A stretch of DNA of 64,000 bases from Azoarcus sp. Aa7 (GCF_014822185.1 NZ_QVLR01000062.1:124001-188000), one strand, 5' to 3'; positions 17,099 through 24,667 are shown, counted from the stretch's first letter. The notes: generated by a model not told the origin, from the sequence alone. Program-made: numbers and translations.

Positions 17099-19204
17099 AT
17101 GACCGAAAAAGACGCCACAACCATCGGTGAGCTCGTGGCGGGTTGTCGTGCGCAGATGGAAAACGACCTGTTCGAGTTGTTCGAGGAACTCGGGCCCTTG
17201 CTGATTCAGGTGGCGACCACGCGCTGCAATACCAGCCGTGACCGCGCCGAGAGCAGAGCCGCCGCCTCGCTCAAGCTGGCCCTTCCGACACAATGGGCAA
17301 GCGTAGCCTCTTCTCTCAGGGCCAATCTCGCGGCGCGCGCCGTGCAGGCTCCGAAGTCGGGCTACGGTTTGGCCGATCAGGAGAACCTGCGGCTGCTGAG
17401 CGCAGCTGAGGAATCCGTCCAGCTTGCAATGCGCGAGGTGCTGGATCGTGTGACCCTGGCCTGCCGTGACGAGACCAAGCTGCTGGAGCGGCGAATCAAT
17501 TACCTCGTCCTGCGCAGGGCCATGCAGCCGGGTGACAGGACCTTCAATGTCTCGGCGCTGTGGTCCTGCATCGAGGCGGCCTGCGCCGAGGTCACGACCG
17601 ACACGGGCCCGCTCATCCTGTTGCTGCAATTGATCGGCGACCAGATGGCCGTAGAGATGCCGCAACTCTATCGGGTGGTCAACGAGGCGATGATCGAGGC
17701 CGGCATCCTGCCGTCGCTCAAGCGCAGTTACCGCGACACGACACCGGTTGACGCCCACGAGGTGGCGGAGGAATCCACCAAGGTGGCAAGCGCCCTGGAC
17801 CGCTTGGTTGAGGCGCGCACCAAGGAGACGGGCGCCAAGGAGATGCCCAAGTCAGGGACTGCCAGCCAGGAATTGTTCAACTCCCTGAAGACTCTGCAGG
17901 CGGTGCCGCAGCCGGGAACCCCCGGCACACACACCAACGTCGTGCGCATGGTGCGCGACAGCGGCGCCGCGCGCAACGTGATGCCCCTCGAGGCCGTGAC
18001 GCTCGACATCGTCGTCAAGCTGTTCGACCTGATTTTCAGCGATCCCAACGTCTCGGATGGCATCAAGGCGCTGGTGGCCCGCCTGCAGACAACGGTGCTG
18101 CAAGCCGCCATGCTGAACCAGCGTTTCTTTGCCGACCGCAGCCACCCGGCACGGCGCTTCCTCGACAGTCTTTCGGTTGTCGCCGTGCGCTGGGGCAAGG
18201 TTGTTAACGCGGAGGACCCGTTTTATCTAAAGCTCTCCGAGCTGGTCGACAAGGTGCAGAGCACCTACGACGGCGACATGACGGTGTTCGATTCCGCCAA
18301 TGCCGAACTGGACGCCTTCCTCTCCGAGTGCGAGGAACGGGACGAACAGCAGAACCGCGCGCTGGCCGACGCGGTGCTCGCCCGCGAGGAGCAAATGCGC
18401 CTCGAGCGCGAAGCCCAGGCACGGGCCCAGAAGATGGCGAATGCCTGCATCGCCCGTATGCTGGTACCGGAGACGCCGTTGGAGATCGAGGAGTTCCTCC
18501 GCAGCTACTGGCGCGACGTGGTGCAGAGCCGCATCTCGCAGTCCGGCGAGGAAGGTGCGCCGACCGCCGAGGCCCTTCGGGTCGCCACCGATTTGCTGTG
18601 GTCGGTCACGCCGAAGCATCTGGCGGGGGACCAGCAGCGGCAGGCCGCTTCGCTGCCGGCACTGCTGAGTGAGATCAACGTCGGTTTCGACGAGATCGGT
18701 TCGGCACCCACCGAGCGCAAGGCCTTTCTGGATACGCTGCTTGACCTGCAACTCGCTGCCATGCGGGCGAAAAAGCCCGGCGCTGCCAAAGCCGCAGCGG
18801 GCGTGAGGTCACGCACGCGCGGCGCCGGTCCGACGCTGCAGGTCAGCCACGCGACGGACATCGGTGTCCGCGTCCAGGACATCTCGCTACCGGCCAGCGA
18901 GGGCCTCGACGGGGAAAACACGCCGGATCGTGCGGATCTTCGCCGGGTGCGTCAGTTGGTGCGAGGTGACTGGGTGGACTTCACCACGGCGCGACGAACT
19001 CGCCGTGAGCGCCTGACCTGGATCAACCGGAGCCGCACGCTCTTCCTGTTTAGCAACAGCGCCTCGCCCTGTGCAATATCGATCACGCCGGAAGCGCTGG
19101 CCGTGCGACTGAAGAACGGAACGGCGCAGATCGTGCAGCTCGACCGGCCGATCTTCGAGCGAGCCATCCATGGCGCCATCAGGTCGCTCGACCAGCGTCC
19201 CTGA
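17099..19204 (+). CDS. DUF1631 family protein
   Basis: 701 residues, a typical length for the DUF1631 family, which is common in beta- and gammaproteobacteria and has no settled function. The N-terminus (residues 10-250) is helical, residues about 405-460 form a charged coiled coil (REEQMRLEREAQARAQK), and the last 90 residues (GDWVDFTTARRTRRERLTW) look like a PilZ-type beta barrel. That could bind a nucleotide messenger but has no certain RxxxR/DxSxxG pair. The protein is cytoplasmic. It ends 31 bases before the convergent map gene. Confidence 0.82.
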   Translation: MTEKDATTIGELVAGCRAQMENDLFELFEELGPLLIQVATTRCNTSRDRAESRAAASLKLALPTQWASVASSLRANLAARAVQAPKSGYGLADQENLRLLSAAEESVQLAMREVLDRVTLACRDETKLLERRINYLVLRRAMQPGDRTFNVSALWSCIEAACAEVTTDTGPLILLLQLIGDQMAVEMPQLYRVVNEAMIEAGILPSLKRSYRDTTPVDAHEVAEESTKVASALDRLVEARTKETGAKEMPKSGTASQELFNSLKTLQAVPQPGTPGTHTNVVRMVRDSGAARNVMPLEAVTLDIVVKLFDLIFSDPNVSDGIKALVARLQTTVLQAAMLNQRFFADRSHPARRFLDSLSVVAVRWGKVVNAEDPFYLKLSELVDKVQSTYDGDMTVFDSANAELDAFLSECEERDEQQNRALADAVLAREEQMRLEREAQARAQKMANACIARMLVPETPLEIEEFLRSYWRDVVQSRISQSGEEGAPTAEALRVATDLLWSVTPKHLAGDQQRQAASLPALLSEINVGFDEIGSAPTERKAFLDTLLDLQLAAMRAKKPGAAKAAAGVRSRTRGAGPTLQVSHATDIGVRVQDISLPASEGLDGENTPDRADLRRVRQLVRGDWVDFTTARRTRRERLTWINRSRTLFLFSNSASPCAISITPEALAVRLKNGTAQIVQLDRPIFERAIHGAIRSLDQRP

Positions 19205-19235
19205 GCACGAAAGCCCGTTCTACCCCTCCGCTCAA

Positions 19236-20063
19236 TCAAAGTGCTTGTGCCGGCACAAGGGCTCCCGCCTCGATAGCCGGATATTCCCCGTATCCATCCG
19301 GCCAAGGGGTAAGAATCTCGAACCCGTCCGCGGTCACGGCCACCATGTGCTCCCACTGGGCCGACAGCGAATGGTCCTTGGTGACCACGGTCCAGCCGTC
19401 GCCCAGTTCGCGGGTTTCGGGGCGGCCGGCGTTGATCATGGGCTCGATCGTGAAGACCATGCCGGGTTCGAGCGTCAGGCCGGCACCGGGGCGGCCGTAG
19501 TGGAGGACTTGCGGTTCGTCGTGGTACACGTCGCCGATGCCGTGGCCGCAATACTCGCGGACGACGGTGAAGCCTTCGCGGTGGGCGACGGTCTGGATGG
19601 CGTGGCCGATGTCGCCGAGCGTAGCGCCGGGGCGGACGGCGAGGATGCCGGCGCGCATGGCTTCGTAGGTGGTCCGGACGAGTCGCCGGGCAAGGATGCC
19701 GGGCTTGCCGACGAAGTACATGCGGCTGCTGTCGCCGAACCAGCCGTCCTTGATGACCGCGACGTCGATATTGACGATGTCGCCGCTGCTCAGGCGCTTG
19801 GCGGACGGGATGCCGTGGCAGACGACGTGGTTGGCCGAGGCGCAGATCGTCTTCGGGTAGCCGTGATAGCCGATGTTCGCCGGTATGGCCTGCTGCACGT
19901 TGACGATGTAGTCGTGGCAGATGCGGTCGAGTTCGTCGGTCGTGACGCCGGGCCGGACGTGTTCTCCGATCATGCGGAGGACGTCGGCGGCGAGCGCGCC
20001 GGCGCGCCGGGACATGGCGATCTCGGCCTGCGAGCGGATCGGGACCTGCTGCTTCTTTGCCAT
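19236..20063 (-). CDS. map: Type I methionine aminopeptidase (accessory copy)
   Basis: 275 residues. All five metal ligands and the catalytic His are visible: HGIPS, NIDVAVIKDGWFGDSS (two Asp), GHGIGDVYHDEP, FTIEPMI and QWEHMVAVT. It removes the N-terminal Met from nascent proteins. The start ATG 20061-20063 overlaps the stop of the ParD-like gene upstream. The housekeeping map normally sits beside rpsB; this one is paired with a ParD-like regulator, as in other proteobacterial genomes, and is probably a second, regulated copy. Confidence 0.92.
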   Translation of the reverse strand: MAKKQQVPIRSQAEIAMSRRAGALAADVLRMIGEHVRPGVTTDELDRICHDYIVNVQQAIPANIGYHGYPKTICASANHVVCHGIPSAKRLSSGDIVNIDVAVIKDGWFGDSSRMYFVGKPGILARRLVRTTYEAMRAGILAVRPGATLGDIGHAIQTVAHREGFTVVREYCGHGIGDVYHDEPQVLHYGRPGAGLTLEPGMVFTIEPMINAGRPETRELGDGWTVVTKDHSLSAQWEHMVAVTADGFEILTPWPDGYGEYPAIEAGALVPAQAL

Positions 20064-20296
20064 CAGGCCACCTTGCTCAGGTTCTTCAGCGGGGAGGGCG
20101 CTTCGGGTGCGTCGTGTGCCTCTTCCTCCTGGATCAGAATCTGGCAGATTTCGCGGTAGCTCAGCGTCGGATTGAGCTCCGCGAGCATGCCGACGCGCAG
20201 CCAATGTTCGGCCTGGCTGTTGATGGAACGGCTGAGTGCGCCGCTGGTCCGGCGCAGGGCCTCATGCATCTGCTCAGAGATCTTGACGATTCCCAC
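20063..20296 (-). CDS. ParD-like antitoxin-family protein
   Basis: 77 residues. The N-terminal part (VKISEQMHEALRRTS, then SRSINSQAEHWLRVG) is a ribbon-helix-helix of the ParD-like family (DUF3423). There is no ParE toxin; instead map follows with an ATGA overlap. It probably binds its own promoter, where an inverted repeat lies. Whether it controls Map activity or only expression is unknown. Confidence 0.8.
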   Translation of the reverse strand: MGIVKISEQMHEALRRTSGALSRSINSQAEHWLRVGMLAELNPTLSYREICQILIQEEEAHDAPEAPSPLKNLSKVA

Positions 20297-20310
20297 AAGC
20301 TCATCCTATG

Positions 20311-20332
20311 TACGGTATGTATATGGTCCGTA
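20311..20332. promoter_or_regulatory. Inverted repeat upstream of the parD-like/map pair
   Basis: TACGG and CCGTA arms 12 bases apart inside an AT-rich stretch with repeated TATGTA/GTATAT words, 15 bases before the ParD-like start. A likely autoregulatory operator; position is the only support. Confidence 0.4.
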
Positions 20333-20426
20333 TATTAACATTGCCCGCTGACTCGGTCCGCGTCCTTCGCCGACCGAGCATTTCATTTTCTGGTTGTTCA
20401 TTACGGAAACGTGCAGTTATTTTTGT

Positions 20427-20444
20427 GGTTTACATAATACCAAT
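20427..20444. repeat. attL: left prophage junction in a dif-like site
   Basis: GGTTTACATAA (XerD-type arm, reverse orientation), TACCAA centre, then phage sequence that does not resemble a XerC arm. The last 13 bases (ACATAATACCAAT, 20432-20444) are repeated exactly at 31806-31818. The arm reads TTATGTAAACC on the other strand and matches E. coli dif TTATGTTAAAT at 8 of 11 positions. Confidence 0.75.
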
Positions 20445-20813
20445 CGTTCCCTGCTCGGCCTGAGCCTGGGCGGCCGGCGCTGCCTGAGCTGACGGGGCAG
20501 GGGCGACCGCTCCCACGGCGAACACGACGCCGGCCGCAATGCCGCCGAACTTCTCGGCGATGGTTTCCCAGATCCGGCGCTGCTCGGCGCTCTTGGTGCG
20601 CTCGGCGTGCGCGCACGCGATCACATAGGCCGGCGCCTTGTCCAGCAACCCGGCAACCTTCGCCGCCTCTTCATCATCGAACTGCGATCGCCCTGAGCGG
20701 TAGTGCGAGATTCGCGACTGGCCTTTGTGCCCCAGGAATTTCCCTAAGGCGTAGTCGCTCGGCAGCCCGTATCGGGCCTTCAGTTCGTCCAGTAGCTGGT
20801 TCGTCGTCTGCAT
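20430..20813 (-). CDS. Phage repressor-like HTH protein (DUF3693-type)
   Basis: 127 residues. The N-terminal 60 (LLDELKARYGLPSDYALGKF, then GQSRISHYRSGRS) are an XRE-like HTH as in the phage DUF3693 group. Residues 85-125 contain a hydrophobic Ala/Val-rich stretch and an Ala/Pro tail. GGGAGAAG precedes ATG 20813. It is divergent from the early operon with operator-like repeats between them, so it is probably the lysogeny repressor. Its last codons (ATT GGT ATT ATG) lie in the attachment core. The TAA stop is completed by host dif sequence, so the C-terminus would differ in the excised circle. Confidence 0.78.
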   Translation of the reverse strand: MQTTNQLLDELKARYGLPSDYALGKFLGHKGQSRISHYRSGRSQFDDEEAAKVAGLLDKAPAYVIACAHAERTKSAEQRRIWETIAEKFGGIAAGVVFAVGAVAPAPSAQAAPAAQAQAEQGTIGIM

Positions 20814-20826
20814 TGTCTTCTCCCGG

Positions 20827-20908
20827 TTGACAGCTTCCTTAGGCCGCAATCTAGGCCGCAATTGACAGCCCTTCAAGATTGACAGCCTGTGTACATGTGA
20901 CAGGCTGT
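20827..20908. promoter_or_regulatory. Operator array of the phage lysis-lysogeny switch
   Basis: Three TTGACAGC half-sites (starting 20827, 20862 and 20879) and one perfect inverted repeat: ACAGCCTGT at 20882-20890 and ACAGGCTGT at 20900-20908, 9 bases apart. AGGCCGCAAT is duplicated at 20841 and 20853. The sites overlap both divergent promoters, the usual layout of a repressor-controlled switch. Confidence 0.6.
20848..20876 (-). promoter_or_regulatory. Candidate promoter of the phage repressor
   Basis: On the minus strand: TTGAAG (20871-20876), a 17-base spacer, TAGATT (20848-20853). An operator-like TTGACAGCC half-site lies between the two hexamers, suggesting autorepression. Confidence 0.5.
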
Positions 20909-20918
20909 GCAGTAGTAT
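20890..20918 (+). promoter_or_regulatory. Candidate early promoter of the prophage
   Basis: TGTACA (20890-20895), 17 bases, TAGTAT (20913-20918). The -35 lies in the centre of the inverted repeat, so a bound repressor would block it. The first early gene starts 131 bases later, after a structured leader. Confidence 0.45.
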
Positions 20919-20952
20919 CCGAATCGCCTACCGCGCCGGGGTGGTTTCTGAG

Positions 20953-21028
20953 GGTCTCCCGGCTCGCCAATCCCGCCGGTAGGTGCCCTGAAAGATGGGC
21001 AAGGGCAATCGGCGAGCAGAGGGAGACC
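20953..21028 (+). ncRNA. Structured leader or replication-origin hairpin
   Basis: GGTCTCCC then GGCTCGCC (20953-20968) pairs with GGCGAGC then GGGAGACC (21011-21028, one three-base bulge). Inside it TGCCC and GGGCA (20984-21000) form a second stem. It lies between the early promoter and the first early gene. It could be a 5' leader structure, a small RNA, or a single-strand origin for rolling-circle replication; the sequence does not decide. Confidence 0.4.
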
Positions 21029-21048
21029 GTAACCGGGAGCTACCCATC

Positions 21049-21267
21049 ATGAAAGCCTCAGAACTGCGGGCAACGGCGCTTGAGCTGATAGAACAGCAGA
21101 TTGCCGAGTGTCAGACGATGCGCCAGGAGTACCAGCAGGGCAGTAAGGATATCGACGACGTAATGCGCGTCTCGAACTGGCTGCACGGCTCTCTGAGGCT
21201 CGCCGCCCGTCTGGGCGCCATAACCTCGCATGAGTGGGAAGAGCTGCAGGCAAGGGGCGGCAAATGA
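21049..21267 (+). CDS. Small phage early protein, unknown
   Basis: 72 residues, helical and charged (ELRATALELIEQQIAECQ, then a middle amphipathic helix), no recognised domain and no membrane segment. GGGAG at 21035-21039 precedes ATG 21049. First gene of the early operon; its stop overlaps the next start by ATGA. Early position suggests a regulatory or host-takeover role, which is inference. Confidence 0.65.
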   Translation: MKASELRATALELIEQQIAECQTMRQEYQQGSKDIDDVMRVSNWLHGSLRLAARLGAITSHEWEELQARGGK

Positions 21268-21566
21268 ACCCCGCCGCCCTCCCTGAGCAGCACGCCCCCA
21301 GCTGCCCGCTACCCGCCGACGAAATCGCCGCCTATGCCTCGCTGCTGCGCCGCGAGTTTTCCGCCGTGATGAAGATCGGCGATGTACTGCGCAAGGCGAT
21401 CGCCGAAGAGGAACGCTTAGGGCTTGACGTGTGCACCGGCCCGTTTGAGGTGATGCTGCAAGAGAACTCCGCCGCCCTGAGGGCGCTGGTGCGTGAGTTC
21501 CAGCGTGTGGATTGCCGCCTTGAATCCGACCTGTCGGAGGGCGCTGCGGTGCCCTCCCAGCACTGA
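21264..21566 (+). CDS. Small phage early protein, unknown
   Basis: 100 residues, probably cytoplasmic, with helix-forming stretches (IAAYASLLRREFSAVMKIG; LQENSAALRALVREFQ). No known family recognised. It starts at ATG 21264 overlapping the previous stop and is followed by the methyltransferase-like gene. The arrangement shows it is co-translated with the early operon. Confidence 0.65.
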   Translation: MNPAALPEQHAPSCPLPADEIAAYASLLRREFSAVMKIGDVLRKAIAEEERLGLDVCTGPFEVMLQENSAALRALVREFQRVDCRLESDLSEGAAVPSQH

Positions 21567-21627
21567 GGTCGGGGCCGTGCATACTACTCTCGGTACTAAT
21601 GGGAAATCGATACACACGGGGCGGGCT

Positions 21628-22200
21628 GTGGCGGTACTTTTCGCTCGGGGCGACTCGATCTACAAGGGCATGGACGCTTGCGACGTGTTCGACATCGAAC
21701 GCGATGCGCGGACCTATTCGGGCTGTCTCCCGGTAATCGCACATCCGCCGTGTCGAGCGTGGGGCGCCCTTCGCCACTTCGCCAAGCCGCGCCCGGATGA
21801 AAAAGCTCTCGCGCTGTTCGCCGTCGACCAAGTGCGGCGGTGCGGGGGCGTGCTCGAGCATCCGCTCGCTTCGACGCTTTGGCCGGCTGCTGGTCTGCCG
21901 GCGCCAGGCGAGCGGGATGAGTTCGGCGGCTGGACCTTGCCGATAGACCAAGATTGGTGGGGCCATCGGGCGCAGAAAGCGACAAAGCTTTACATCGTCG
22001 GATGTGCTCCGCGTGATCTGCCGGCGATCCCGTTCAAGCTGGAAGATCCGACGCACGTCGTTTCGTCTTCGAGCAAGATTCGCAAGGGCATGCCGCGGTA
22101 TCGGCCCAAGTTGCGAGAAGCAGAACGCGAACACACCCCGCCGCTGCTGGCTGCTTGGCTCGTGGAAGTCGCGAAGCTCGCCGGGGGTGCTCGAGCATGA
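21628..22200 (+). CDS. Phage protein with cytosine-methyltransferase-like PPC motif
   Basis: 190 residues from GTG 21628. Homologues that I recall from phages start at the same place with a similar LFARxDSIYK segment. GTG 21577 is an alternative that would add 17 residues. The motif HPPCRAWGALRHFAKP resembles the PPC loop of C5-cytosine methyltransferases, followed by GGVLEHPLASTLW, but no SAM-binding GxGxG is visible. It may be a decayed or repurposed methyltransferase fold. The stop overlaps the rep start by ATGA. Confidence 0.65.
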   Translation: MAVLFARGDSIYKGMDACDVFDIERDARTYSGCLPVIAHPPCRAWGALRHFAKPRPDEKALALFAVDQVRRCGGVLEHPLASTLWPAAGLPAPGERDEFGGWTLPIDQDWWGHRAQKATKLYIVGCAPRDLPAIPFKLEDPTHVVSSSSKIRKGMPRYRPKLREAEREHTPPLLAAWLVEVAKLAGGARA

Positions 22201-23468
22201 GCGTCCAACGGAAGAAAGACCGCTTCGAGCTCCTGCGCATGGCGTCCTCGCTGCTCTACCGCAAGGGCGAGGGTCCGCGTCAGCAGCACCCCACCGTCTG
22301 GTGCAATCGAGGGATCACGACCGGCACCGACCAGGCGGGCGTCTGGCGCGCGGTGGATGGCTCGAATGCTCGCCTCTCGGGCGTGATCACCTGCGGGGCC
22401 GTCTGGACGTGCCCCGTCTGCGCCGCCAAGATCAGCGAGGAGCGCCGCAAGGATCTCAGCCAGGCGATGGCCGGCCACGTCGCGGCCGGCGGGCATGCCT
22501 ACCTGCTGACCCTGACCTTCCCCCATGAATCGGACATGCCCCTTGGCGAGCTGCTGGAAAAGTTCGCCAAGGCTCGCCAGTCCTGGGCGAACTCCCGCAC
22601 GTACAAGCGGATCATGGGCGAGAAGGGCGACCGCGGCACCGCGGGCCGGCTCGGCACCGTCAATGCGCTGGAAGTCACGGTCGGCAAGGCGAACGGCTGG
22701 CACCCGCACGTGCACGCGCTGGTGTTCGCGGTACCGGGCGCCTTCGGCGAGGGCGACCCGATCAACCCGGCCGGGGATCTGGCCTCGGGCGCGATCGACG
22801 AGCTCAAGGGCGCATGGGTCAAGGCGCTGCAGAAAGCCGGCCTGTGCGCGGTGTCGCAGGTGTCGGACGTGTTCAAGCACGGGCTCAACGTGCGCGGCGG
22901 GGCGAAGGCTGCCGAGTACATCGCGAAATTCGGCAAGGACGAACGCTGGGGCGCGTCGTCGGAACTCACCCGGAATCACGCCAAGGTCGGCACGGTCGGC
23001 GAGATCGCCGGCGATATGCACTTCACCCCGTTTCAGCTGCTGCAATTCGTGATCTCGGGCGATGGCTGGGCCGCTGCGCGGTTCCGTGAGTACGCCGAAG
23101 CCTTCCACGGCCGGCGGATGCTCTCTTGGTCGCCGGGACTGCGCAAGGCGCTCCGGCTCGCCGACGACCGCGAAGATGACGAGATCGCCGCCGACGACCG
23201 GCCGGCACCGGAAGAGGAACAGGTCGGCACGATCTCCATTGAAGACCTGTCCGCGCTGGTCTCCCGCAACATGCTGGGAGACTTTCACCGGTACGTTGCC
23301 GAGTCGTGCATTCACCCGGAACGGGCGCAGCAGGACATCGACGATTACCTGCGCATGGTGAAGGCCATGCCGAAATTCGGCCGCGGGCAGGTGCTCAAGC
23401 GCGCGACCTTCGACAAGAACGAACGCATTCGGGCCGTTGAGCCTGTGGAGTATCGCGATGCTGCATGA
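22197..23468 (+). CDS. rep: Rolling-circle replication initiator (HUH Rep, Rep_1-like)
   Basis: 423 residues. A Zn-binding part (C66, then CPVC at 72-75) comes first. HUH motif 1 is TLTFPH (105-110), motif 2 is HPHVHALV (169-176) with the two metal-binding His, and motif 3 is YIAK (241-244) with one catalytic Tyr. This one-Tyr layout is that of plasmid Rep_1 proteins rather than the two-Tyr form of phiX174 gpA. It nicks one strand at the origin and stays linked to the 5' end. The C-terminal 150 residues are acidic and unassigned. It overlaps the genes on both sides. Confidence 0.88.
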   Translation: MSVQRKKDRFELLRMASSLLYRKGEGPRQQHPTVWCNRGITTGTDQAGVWRAVDGSNARLSGVITCGAVWTCPVCAAKISEERRKDLSQAMAGHVAAGGHAYLLTLTFPHESDMPLGELLEKFAKARQSWANSRTYKRIMGEKGDRGTAGRLGTVNALEVTVGKANGWHPHVHALVFAVPGAFGEGDPINPAGDLASGAIDELKGAWVKALQKAGLCAVSQVSDVFKHGLNVRGGAKAAEYIAKFGKDERWGASSELTRNHAKVGTVGEIAGDMHFTPFQLLQFVISGDGWAAARFREYAEAFHGRRMLSWSPGLRKALRLADDREDDEIAADDRPAPEEEQVGTISIEDLSALVSRNMLGDFHRYVAESCIHPERAQQDIDDYLRMVKAMPKFGRGQVLKRATFDKNERIRAVEPVEYRDAA

Positions 23469-23658
23469 GGAAGCAAACCGCCAACTGCTGGAAAGCCTGG
23501 ATTCGGCCTTTAAGCGAGCGCAAGCCGGGTTTTTCCCTGCGAAACACGACCTCATCGAGATCGTCCTAAGCCTGCGCGGGCTGGTGGTGAATCTGGCCGA
23601 TGAAGTCGCCGCGCTGCGGGCGGATCTGTCGGACAACGCGGGAAATCAGCGGCCGTAG
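23458..23658 (+). CDS. Small phage protein, unknown
   Basis: 66 residues, starting at ATG 23458 inside the end of rep (11-base overlap). Mostly helical, with a leucine-rich C-terminal stretch (LRGLVVNLADEVAALRADL) that could form a coiled coil. No known family. Translational coupling to Rep suggests a replication accessory; no direct support. Confidence 0.55.
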   Translation: MLHEEANRQLLESLDSAFKRAQAGFFPAKHDLIEIVLSLRGLVVNLADEVAALRADLSDNAGNQRP

Positions 23659-23730
23659 GTCCGCTGGATTGCACTGTTGTACGAGCAACGCGGCGGGCTC
23701 TGATCGCCGCATCAACCGAAGGGGAAACAC

Positions 23731-23910
23731 ATGAGCAACTTTCAAGCGTGGGCGTCGGTGAAGGTCATCAATGAGCAGTCGGAACACTTCGACCGCGCCG
23801 GCGTCGTGCTGCGCGAGGAAGGCGCCGGCCTCGTCGTGCGCCTGGATGCGACCGCCGAACTGCAGGGCGCCGTGGTGAACTTCGCGCTCGCCGAACTGCG
23901 CGGTCTGTAA
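23731..23910 (+). CDS. 59-residue phage protein, unknown
   Basis: ATG 23731 to TAA 23910, preceded by AAGGGG. The sequence begins MSNFQAWASVKVINEQSEHF and has alternating beta-like stretches (GVVLREE, GLVVRLD, AVVNFALAEL), suggesting a small beta barrel, possibly a ssDNA- or RNA-binding protein as often encoded near rolling-circle reps. The function is not established. Confidence 0.6.
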   Translation: MSNFQAWASVKVINEQSEHFDRAGVVLREEGAGLVVRLDATAELQGAVVNFALAELRGL

Positions 23911-23928
23911 CAGGGGGAGGGGGCCGGA

Positions 23929-24192
23929 ATGGCGATTGCACGCAAGCGGCTGGGGAAGCACCCTTGCCCGGAATGTGGCACCGAAGCATGGGTCAAGGAA
24001 TCCGAATCCGGCTCCCTGTCCTTCACCTGTCCTGACTGCGACTACGGCGTGTTGCTCCGCAAGGGCACGCCGGCTGCAGACAAGATGCGGGCGCGGTTCG
24101 CCGCACCGCCGGAAGCGAAGCCGGAACCGGCTCCCGCGAAACCTGAACCCAAGCCGGCCGCAAAGCCGGCTTTCTCCATTGGGGGGCTGTGA
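23929..24192 (+). CDS. Zinc-ribbon phage protein with Pro/Ala/Lys tail
   Basis: 87 residues. Two CxxC pairs (CPEC near residue 13, CPDC near residue 35) make a compact zinc ribbon. The remaining half is a low-complexity tail of repeated PEAKP/PAKPEPK words. AGGGGGAGG just upstream is a strong ribosome site. It may be a DNA-binding or late-gene regulator; in PM2 a Zn-finger protein regulates transcription, but homology here is not shown. Confidence 0.68.
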   Translation: MAIARKRLGKHPCPECGTEAWVKESESGSLSFTCPDCDYGVLLRKGTPAADKMRARFAAPPEAKPEPAPAKPEPKPAAKPAFSIGGL

Positions 24193-24590
24193 TGGATCTC
24201 GACACCCTGAACGCGATCGCCGCCGAACCGGGGCCGGAGTCCGAAACCCTGCCGGAAGTGCTCGATGCCTCGCCGGCCGAAGTGCAGCAGGCGGAACAGC
24301 TGTTCACGGTCTTCTTCCAGATCCTCGGCGCCGCCTCGCCGAAGGTGCGCGACTACTACCCGCCGCAGCAGATCCGCGCGATCGCCGAAGCGTGGGTGCC
24401 AGTCGCACAGAAACGCGGCTGGGATGTGGGCGGCTGGATGCGCGACTTCGGGCCGGAAATCGCCCTCGGCTTCGCCCTGCTGCCGCCGCCGGTGCTGACG
24501 GCCGTACTCGGGAAGTTGGTCGATTGGGCGACCGGCAAGGACGCGGAGAAACCGAAGGAAGAACCCGCGCCGGCTGAGGTTGCCGCATGA
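24192..24590 (+). CDS. Phage membrane-associated protein, unknown
   Basis: 132 residues. The middle is helical. Residues about 92-110 (EIALGFALLPPPVLTAVLG) form one hydrophobic segment, followed by a charged Lys/Glu/Pro tail. It starts with a TGATG overlap to the zinc-ribbon gene and ends in an ATGA overlap to a 26-residue mini-gene. A structural membrane protein or packaging partner is possible. Confidence 0.6.
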   Translation: MDLDTLNAIAAEPGPESETLPEVLDASPAEVQQAEQLFTVFFQILGAASPKVRDYYPPQQIRAIAEAWVPVAQKRGWDVGGWMRDFGPEIALGFALLPPPVLTAVLGKLVDWATGKDAEKPKEEPAPAEVAA

Positions 24591-24667
24591 AAAACATCTG
24601 CTTGCGCTGCGGTGCGCGGTGGCTATCCGGGTGCAGGTGCCCGAAGTGCGGCGGGGGGGGCGCATGA
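24587..24667 (+). CDS. 26-residue Cys-rich mini-protein
   Basis: ATG 24587 to TGA 24667. CLRC near the start and CRCPKC near the end make a possible single Zn site. It is translationally coupled on both sides (ATGA at 24587 and again at 24664). Such tiny zinc ribbons next to P-loop ATPases are easy to miss. It might only be a coupling frame. Confidence 0.5.
   Translation: MKNICLRCGARWLSGCRCPKCGGGGA

Noticed and set aside
20063-20296. ParDE toxin-antitoxin module
   Set aside because: The partner gene is methionine aminopeptidase; no ParE-like toxin frame is present next to the ParD-like gene.
20877-21040. tRNA-like fold in the phage leader
   Set aside because: The nested stems do not make a cloverleaf with T-loop and anticodon features.
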